This document shows, in pieces, positions 58,957 through 64,000 of a stretch of 64,000 bases of DNA; position 1 is the first letter of the stretch; each line of letters opens with the position of its first letter. The notes below the pieces were generated by a model, which worked only from the letters and a program-made list of their open reading frames with translations, did not search any database and was not told the origin of the DNA. The position numbers and the translations under genes were made by a program. The DNA is from Liquidambar formosana. Lineage: Eukaryota > Streptophyta > Magnoliopsida > Saxifragales > Altingiaceae. The DNA lies in assembly GCA_039720395.1 (NCBI GenBank), contig CM077827.1:14919615-14983614 (forward strand), read 5' to 3'.

Positions 58957-60129
58957 TAGAGGTAATACTTCTAAATCCTTTATTAGTATAGCATAATAAT
59001 TATTTGAATACATTTTGTCTTATAATGCATTCTGAACTTAATTCCTAAAATGGAACCCTATATTGCATACTTTGTTGAAAAAACCTGGGGTTAGAGTTGA
59101 CAGCGGACTTGAATTTGTACTACTATTGGGGTTGGAATATATGTAATAACACAAAGTAGTTGTTCTTTTTACATACAAAATAACCCAAAGTAGTTGTTCT
59201 TTTTATGATAGGTAAGTTGCTTAAGGGCATTGTAGCCTAGAAATGGTTTTGAGAATAGTAGTTGGGATTAGTATGTTAACAGAATTGAATGGATTGAGGT
59301 AGATTAAATTACAATAGTAGGGCACTATTAATGTACAATGAATACATTCTAATCACTTGTTTTGGACACTTTCAAAGTTTTAATAAAAGCTTTATATATT
59401 TTTAAACAGGCCTTGGCCTTATATAGCTCTGTTTAGAGGATGGCTAGATTACCCGTGAGACCAGACCAAAAACCGAAACATAGGCACACTAAAGAGGTAA
59501 ATTGCCTATAACCTTAACATGTTTTTTTTTTGGATGAGTTAAATTTTATTGATTTAGTTGTGTCTTGATTCTGGATTTCTGTAGTAGTGGGAGTATGCCT
59601 ATAGAGTATCCTGTCCTCTTTTTCTATACTTTGTTTTTGGGTTTTTCTTGATGCAATTTTTCCTCTTTGTTTGATTGTATCTATCATATGGCATGGTAGT
59701 ACCATTTGGTTAAAAGACTTCTAAGTCTAGGTTTGCAATATTGTTTTGCAGGGGTAGATGGTTGATGACTCATTAGTTTTTTGGGTGGTGGATGCATGCT
59801 CCAAGATCGGCTTATTTTGTATCTTGGTTTTAGTTTTTTGGCTTTCTTTATTTTCATTTGAAAAGTTGCATGTAATGATAACTAAAATGTTTAATGACAA
59901 ATATGTAATGAAATTTTGGATATTTTAATTTATTCAACGAATGGTGCATATATGGTTAGGTTTTTGAAGTTTGAGATCAAATGAAATGTGATTAAGTTTT
60001 TAAAGTTTGAGATCAAATGAATTGTAGTTTTACAATTTTGATAATGGTGTATTTGGTCATTATTTTATATGAACAGGGAATAGGTACAAGAAACCATAAA
60101 TGAAACCACAAACCAAAAAAAAAAGAAAG

Positions 60130-60640
60130 GGAAAAGACAACGTTTACAAATTGTTGTCATAAAAATCTCGAAAAGTTAAGACAACATTTGAGAAATGTCG
60201 TTGTTGTGTCCACATACGACAACATTTTGTAAATGTTGTTAATGTGCTTAAGTAGTATCTAAGACAACATTTGTAATATGTTGTTAATGTATTTGATCTA
60301 AGACAACATTTGTGTAATGTTGATAAAGTCAAAGCTAATTACCTACGACAACATTTGCAAATTGTTGTTAATAAGCAAGATATAAGACAACATTTTGGAA
60401 AATGTTGTTACTATATGGGATCTAAGACAACGTTTTGGGAAATGTTGTCTATAAGGCTATCATAAAGTTTTTTCAACGTGGTAACAGTATAGTGACAACA
60501 TTTTTTTCCCCCTTTCAACAACATTTAGGAAACGTTGTAAAAATTTCCCATCAACAACATAGGGCGTTGACAACATTTGTAAAAATGTTGTGGAAAGTCA
60601 TTAACAACGTTTTAGGAACGTTGTTAATGACAAATTCTGG
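60130..60640. repeat. CACTA right subterminal repeat array
   Basis: About ten copies of ACAACATTTGTAAATGTTGT-like or ACAACGTTTT-like units with internal dyad symmetry. Most have the CpG form (AACGTT) replaced by AACATT. This is denser in CpG loss than the left array and suggests methylation decay. Confidence 0.85.
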
Positions 60641-60650
60641 TGTAGTGTCT

Positions 60651-61201
60651 GCTACAACATTCGCTTTACCCGGATGATAATGAAGTGAAAAATCATAATC
60701 ATCAAGGTATTCCATCCATCTACGTTGCCTCATATTCAATTCTTTCTGTGTAAATACATACTTCAAACTCTTATGATCAGAGTATACATCAAATTTCTTA
60801 CCATACAAATAGCATCTCCAAATCTTCAATGCAAAGACCACTGCTGCTAACTCCAAGTCGTGTGTTGGATAGTTCACCTCATGCGGTTTCAACTGTCGAG
60901 AACCATATGCCACAACACGCCCGTGCTGCATAAGAACGCATCCTAACCCTCGATATGAGGCATCACAGTATACATCGTAACCCTCACCACTAGTAGGAAT
61001 AATAAGAACTGGAGCAGTAGTCAACCTCTTCTGCAACTCCTTGAAAGCTTCTTCACAAGCATCATCCCAAATAAATTTCGCACCTTTCCTTGTCAATTTC
61101 GTCAACGGTGCAGCAATGCGAGAGAAATTCTCGACGAAACGACGATAATAACCGGCTAATCCCAGAAAACTGCGAATCTCTGTAGCATTGGTCGGTCTTC
61201 C
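60651..61201 (-). pseudogene. Gypsy RNase H region
   Basis: The minus-strand frame from 61105 holds a [20 protein letters not shown] start, the [13 protein letters not shown] strand with the first catalytic Asp, [40 protein letters not shown] and [13 protein letters not shown]. It is cut at 60651 by the CACTA element at the conserved end of RNase H. The homologous frame extends back to the TAG at 61202-61204. Confidence 0.9.
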
Positions 61202-62330
61202 CTAATTAAGTATTGCCTCCACCTTTGCTGAATCTACTGAGATGCCTTCCTCAGTAATCACGTGGCCTAGAAACTTCACTTCATGAAGCCGAAATTCACA
61301 TTTCTCTCTCTTTCCATATAACTGATGCTCCCTCAATATTTGCAACACTTTCCTAAGGTGCCTCTCATGCTCTTCTTGCGTCTTTGAGTATATAAGAATG
61401 CCATCTACAAATACCACGACGAACTGATCCAAGAATGGTTTAAACACCCGGTTCATTAGGTCCATGAATGCTGCTGGTGCATTCGTCAAACCGAACGGCA
61501 TCACCAAAAACTCGTAGTGCCCTGTAGCGAGTTGCAAAAGCTGTCTTTTGGATGTCTTCCTCTCTGACTCGAAGCTGATAATAGCCAGAACGCAAATCAA
61601 TCTTTGAAAAGAAATGAGACCCCCTTAACTGGTCAAATAAATCATCAGTGCGGGGCAAAGGATAACGATTCCTAATTGTAACTCTGTTTAGCTTCCTATA
61701 GTCTACGCACAATCTGAAAGAACCGTCCCTCTTCTTAACGAACAACACTGGTGAACCCCATGGCGAAGTGCTAGGACGAATAAAACCTTTACTCTCCAAC
61801 TCTGAGAGCTGCTTTTTCAACTCTGCTTGCTCTGTAGGAGCCATCCTATATGGAGCAATAAAAATAGGAGAGGTGCCTGGATATACCTCAATGGTAAAGT
61901 CTAACTCTCTTTTAGGAGGTAGACCTAGGCAACTCTTCTGGAAAGACATCTGGAAATTCCCGTACAACAGGAATATTCTCCAATTTAAGCTCAACATGTT
62001 CCTCCAACTCCAAGGTTGCCAATGAGCTAAGCAGACCTGCAATTTGAATACGGCGAGCAATCTTCTTCGATTGAGGAAAAGGAAGAGAAACACTTCTTTC
62101 TCCGTAGAAGTGTAAAATAGACCCATCCATTTTATGGAGAGTCACCTTTTTCTAGAAGCAATCAATAATTGTATGGTACGACGATAGCCAATCCATGCCT
62201 AAAATCATAACCAGAAATACCTAGAGCATCTACCGTTAACTCCTGATCACCAATTCGGATGAAGCAAGAACGACAAATCATACTAGTCTGGATACCCATA
62301 CCCTCAGCGAGTTGATATTAAGTACGTGCC
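61202..62330 (-). pseudogene. Gypsy protease end and reverse transcriptase, broken
   Basis: A protease C-terminus with a [12 protein letters not shown] stretch precedes the RT. The RT has [60 protein letters not shown] and [11 protein letters not shown]. At 61523 an extra base (plus-strand T) shifts the frame. The rest continues as [20 protein letters not shown]. The catalytic pair reads FVDG instead of FVDD (Gly codon at 61400-61402), so an essential metal-binding Asp is lost. A TAG where Trp is usual follows at 61202-61204. Gag and the protease active site are not present upstream. Confidence 0.9.
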
Positions 62331-62625
62331 CTAAGGCTCAAATCTCAAACCCAAATGACAAGCACAAAAATTATCTATAAAGGAATGTATGACATCCTAT
62401 AGGCGTCATACCACAAATAGTCAAGATTCCGTTCACAAAGCGCTCACAAGTCGTGTGAGATAGGAAGTAGAATTCATAGTTTAATTATTCGTAAAGTCAT
62501 CAATTCGTTTCCCGCAACAAATGAATGTCTACCCACAAGCATATGTATGATGCATGAGACACTTCTAACTCACCTAACTGACACATATGAAGTGCATGTA
62601 ATCCCAATTCGGATCTACTAATGAG
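62331..62625 (-). other. Gypsy leader remnant
   Basis: Non-coding sequence between the primer-binding site and the protease remnant. A gag gene of about 1-1.5 kb would be expected here and is absent, so there is an internal deletion joined near 62330. Confidence 0.6.
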
Positions 62626-62637
62626 CTCTGATACCAA
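62626..62637 (-). promoter_or_regulatory. Gypsy primer-binding site (initiator tRNA-Met)
   Basis: Minus-strand TGGTATCAGAGC, the classic complement to the 3' end of initiator methionine tRNA, four bases from the end of the 5' LTR. Confidence 0.92.
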
Positions 62638-62641
62638 AAAT

Positions 62642-64000
62642 TGTCATGCCCCGACTCGAAGAGTCGACAAGTGGATAAAAGTCAAAGTAAAAAGGTGTAC
62701 ACGTGGATAAGTCAGAGTATAAAAGTTGCGGAAGACTTAGTCAAATCCACGTGTATTTTTTCTTTTATTTATTTTTTGTTAATAATAATGGTGCCAGCTC
62801 ATCAATAATACCCAAATAATTAATATGAAATGTTGTGCTCACACATCATGCCCATAATAATATATGATCCCCCAAAATAATGCCAACATCCCTGGCACAT
62901 ATAGGCTAGATTCAAACTACTCAAAGTTCAGTAAATACTAATTGTAATAACAATAATAATAGTAATGTTTATACACCAAAATAACATAGTCTTTATGTAA
63001 TGCACGTGCGTCTATCCTCATCCATGACTATGTTAGTATGCAACCTTCAAGTTCCAACCTCAGATCATGCCATTAGGCATCCGCCATCGGCGAACCTTCA
63101 TTCATCACCTGATCATCTGAAATAATAATAGGATGAGCTGCAAAGCCCAATAGGAAATATGTGTGGATTCTATACAATTAATATATGTGCAGATACATGG
63201 TATATAATTTAAAAGCATTTAATAACTTAAAATCAAATAACAGTCACAAATCAGTACTCTGTGTGGGTTTTGAGTAAATTTCCCAAAATTCTCATAGTAT
63301 CCCCAATTCCCAAGACTATGGGATCAAACCATGCATCAACCGTCGCTGATCACAGGTTACGTCGTCACGTCAACCCCCGGCTCAGCTAAGCACGAAAATA
63401 ACTAACACCTGCGCGGCGTTCTTCCTCGAGGGCTTTAGGGTCTTTCACCCAAGGGCACTTTACTCTGCTTGCTATTCGCGGAGTATTCTCAACGCAGGAC
63501 ACCACTCCATTGTGATGCCCCCACCCGTTTGATGTATACCAAGACCCAAGGTCCATATATCCAAAACATTTTCCATCATTCAAATAAATATCCGAGTGTC
63601 CAAAAGTATCCATAAACATGTTTGATGAATTTCTAGAATTTCAGTAACATTTCTAAAGCATTTCCAAGTAAACAACATTTATAAAGCATTTTTCCAAAAT
63701 CCAAGTATCATGAAAATTCCATACATTTAACAGATATTTCACAATAACATTTAAACGAGTATATAACCATGTATCTTTAAGGAACAATATAAAACAATCG
63801 TATCAAATGATATATTGAAGGATTCCCTAAATTTTGAACAAGTAATAAAAATATTTGGTTATAAATCAGTGGGAAAATCCAACAATATCATTAAGGCATA
63901 TAAAATCACATTCATAAAATAACACCATATTAAATGTAAAGAAGCCACATTTCCTACCTCAATCGTGAGTAATACCAACCCAAAACCACGTGATAGACAC
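62642..64000 (-). repeat. Gypsy 5' LTR (partial, runs off the window)
   Basis: The same sequence as 49119-50480, starting TGTCATGCCCCGACTCG on the plus strand. The remaining roughly 1.36 kb should lie beyond the window. Confidence 0.93.

Larger units (their letters stand above)
53470..60647. mobile_element. CACTA (En/Spm) DNA transposon inside Gypsy pol
   Basis: Starts CACTACACCAAAAATGG and ends with the inverse, GGTGTAGTG. A 3-bp TCT target duplication flanks it (53467-53469 and 60648-60650), as CACTA elements make. Removing 7178 bp rejoins the Gypsy RNase H and integrase regions. Both subterminal regions are dense in AACAACGTTT/AAACGTTGTT motifs. No TNP2-type transposase was found; the only element-like coding exon is at 58540-58956. 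It carries a host-derived exon (55001-55067), GCC/ATC-rich sequence near 54030-54160, a CT microsatellite at 57266-57306 and long non-coding stretches. Probably non-autonomous. Confidence 0.93.
49119..64000 (-). mobile_element. Gypsy LTR retrotransposon, minus strand, split by a CACTA element and cut by the window edge
   Basis: The 3' LTR is at 49119-51841 and the 5' LTR begins at 62642 and runs off the window. Between them on the minus strand lie a protease C-terminus, reverse transcriptase, RNase H, integrase and a C-terminal tail in the order of Gypsy pol. A primer-binding site for initiator tRNA-Met abuts the 5' LTR. Gag and the first part of protease are missing: only about 300 bp separate the leader from the protease remnant. 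pol has several nonsense codons and frameshifts, and a 7.2-kb CACTA element sits inside it. The long LTRs beginning TGTGATGACC (minus strand) suggest a Del/Tekay-like lineage; this is inferred. Confidence 0.93.

Overview
This is nuclear DNA of a flowering plant, probably a woody dicot (the lineage is inferred; no species marker is visible). The evidence is spliced genes with GT-AG introns and AT-rich non-coding DNA. There is also a dense set of plant transposons: Copia, Gypsy, L1 LINE, tRNA-derived SINE, Mutator-like, CACTA, and PIF/Harbinger-like and other foldback MITEs. No CRISPR array, functional tRNA or rRNA was seen.

Host genes. Two conserved genes are complete and can be spliced by hand into perfect frames. 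A gamma-glutamyl cyclotransferase of the ChaC/GGCT2 type lies at 6418-8247 (+, 8 coding exons, 217 aa). It has a TATA box, three telo-box motifs and a 1.65 kb intron in its 5' leader. The 20S proteasome beta-1 subunit PBA1 lies at 16002-32429 (+, 8 exons, 232 aa), stretched to 16.4 kb by three transposon-loaded introns. A third, single-exon gene at 35734-36153 encodes an unrecognised 139-aa protein behind a TATA box. A broken class I small heat-shock protein fragment (14442-14723) sits inside a Mutator-like element directly upstream of PBA1.

Transposon layout. 1-4440: intergenic, with a SINE flanked by a 14-bp target duplication. 8.2-16 kb: a LINE scrap, two foldback elements and a 1943-bp Pack-MULE with a perfect 9-bp target duplication. 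PBA1 introns: a 3' truncated L1 LINE that itself carries a Mutator-like insertion (9-bp duplication), a second, 5' truncated L1 on the other strand (10-bp duplication), three more inverted-repeat elements and another LINE scrap. 33.3-34.8 kb: a PIF/Harbinger-type MITE, a LINE scrap and a small foldback repeat. 37030-44109: a structurally complete Copia element (301-bp LTRs, 5-bp duplication) in which gag, protease and most of integrase are absent and the space holds a 202-aa coiled-coil ORF on the opposite strand. 46-49 kb: older retroelement remains. 49119 to beyond 64000: a minus-strand Gypsy element with LTRs of about 2.7 kb. Its pol gene is split between RNase H and integrase by a 7178-bp CACTA transposon carrying one exon that looks captured from a DA2/GW2-type RING E3 ligase gene.

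Reading of the whole. The two conserved genes are ordinary housekeeping or metabolic genes. The interest lies in the mobile DNA: exact insertion boundaries give a relative history of nested insertions; two elements carry host gene fragments; and both LTR elements have nearly identical LTRs (about 1-2 percent different) although neither has a complete gag-pol. That points to recent movement with proteins supplied in trans.
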